Of a stretch of 5,806 nt of DNA, positions 5,517-5,806 are shown piece after piece. The DNA comes from a bacterium HR27 (GTDB lineage: Bacteria; Chloroflexota; Chloroflexia; Thermomicrobiales; Thermomicrobiaceae): positions 1 through 5,806 of the forward strand of contig BEID01000109.1 of assembly GCA_002898975.1 (NCBI GenBank), in the 5' to 3' direction. A program made the translations under genes and the position numbers. Under the pieces are notes generated by a model. It saw only the letters and a list, made by a program, of their open reading frames with translations. It did no database searches and was not told where the DNA came from. The first letter of the stretch is position 1. Every line of letters begins with the position of its first letter.

Positions 5517-5806
5517 ATGGCAGAAGAGCGGTGGCTGGAGGGCATGGTGGCACTGGTCACCGGCGCTGGCCGTGGCGAGGACGGTGGGGGTGGTGCCGGG
5601 ATCGCGCGGCATCTGGCTCGTCGCGGTGCAAAGATCGCTGTCAACGATATCAGCGAAGAGTTCGCGATGGCGACGGTCGAGCAGATCCGCCAGCGAGGTG
5701 GCGAGGCGATCGCCGTCGTCGGTGACGTTTCGAATCCGGACGATGCTGACCGGATGGTCGATGAAGTCGTCCGCTACTTCGGCCGGATCGATATCCTAGT
5801 CAACAA
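5517..5806 (+). CDS. Short-chain dehydrogenase/reductase (SDR), N-terminal part, cut by window end
   Basis: ATG 5517 has GAGGAA at 5507-5512 just upstream, and the frame is open to the window edge (96 full codons). The order is classical SDR: beta-1 MVALVTGAGRG (10-20), helix AGIARHLARRGAKI (27-40), beta-2 ending in VND (Asp44), GDVS (69-72), a helix VDEVVRYFGRIDI, and the start of the NNAG motif at the edge. The acidic residue at the end of beta-2 usually favours NAD(H) over NADP(H). The catalytic Ser-Tyr-Lys lies beyond the window, so substrate and activity cannot be judged. The cofactor loop reads TGAGRGEDGGGGAGIA instead of TGxxxGIGxxIA, an insertion of about four residues. It does not appear to share an operon with the protease gene upstream, given the 559-bp gap. 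Confidence 0.9.
   Translation, partial: MAEERWLEGMVALVTGAGRGEDGGGGAGIARHLARRGAKIAVNDISEEFAMATVEQIRQRGGEAIAVVGDVSNPDDADRMVDEVVRYFGRIDILVN

Overview
This is a GC-rich bacterial segment in which every gene I can support lies on the + strand. GTG starts are common, genes overlap or sit a few bases apart, and the proteins are rich in Arg, Val, Ala and Leu. This fits a high-GC bacterium such as an actinobacterium or a thermophilic Chloroflexota (Thermomicrobia-like). The lineage is a guess, because the window holds no phylogenetic marker.

Positions 2-3837 look like one tightly packed operon for molybdenum handling. It contains the 3' end of a periplasmic ModA-type oxyanion-binding protein, a second ModA-family protein that starts directly at the mature domain with no signal peptide, the permease ModB, a YqeB/EF2563-family protein (accessory to molybdenum hydroxylases), and a TauE/SafE-type membrane permease. 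The junctions are a 14-nt gap, a 17-nt overlap, a 4-nt GTGA overlap and a 15-nt gap, so co-transcription and translational coupling are likely. No ModC ATPase is seen; the yqeB-like gene sits where modC usually follows modB. The likely logic is import of molybdate (or tungstate) and its use in maturing a molybdenum hydroxylase that lies outside the window.

Positions 3838-4225 lie between genes. This stretch starts with a cluster of repeats: a 12-bp inverted repeat with one wobble pair, plus an extra direct copy of its core. These are followed by a short open frame whose C-terminal part resembles the C-terminus of the YqeB-like protein of this same operon. It is best read as the remnant of a second yqeB-like gene, or less likely a small expressed protein.

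Positions 4226-4957 encode a CPBP-family (Abi/Rce1-like) intramembrane protease with the motifs EExxxR, FxxxH and HxxxN. Positions 4958-5516 hold no gene I recognise; this stretch contains weak candidates for a promoter, hairpins and short repeats. From 5517 to the end is the N-terminal third of a short-chain dehydrogenase/reductase with an enlarged glycine-rich nucleotide-binding loop.

The most interesting points are the leaderless ModA paralogue, the yqeB-like gene in the modC position with an altered N-terminal glycine loop, and the yqeB C-terminal remnant downstream. I see no CRISPR array, rRNA, tRNA or insertion sequence.
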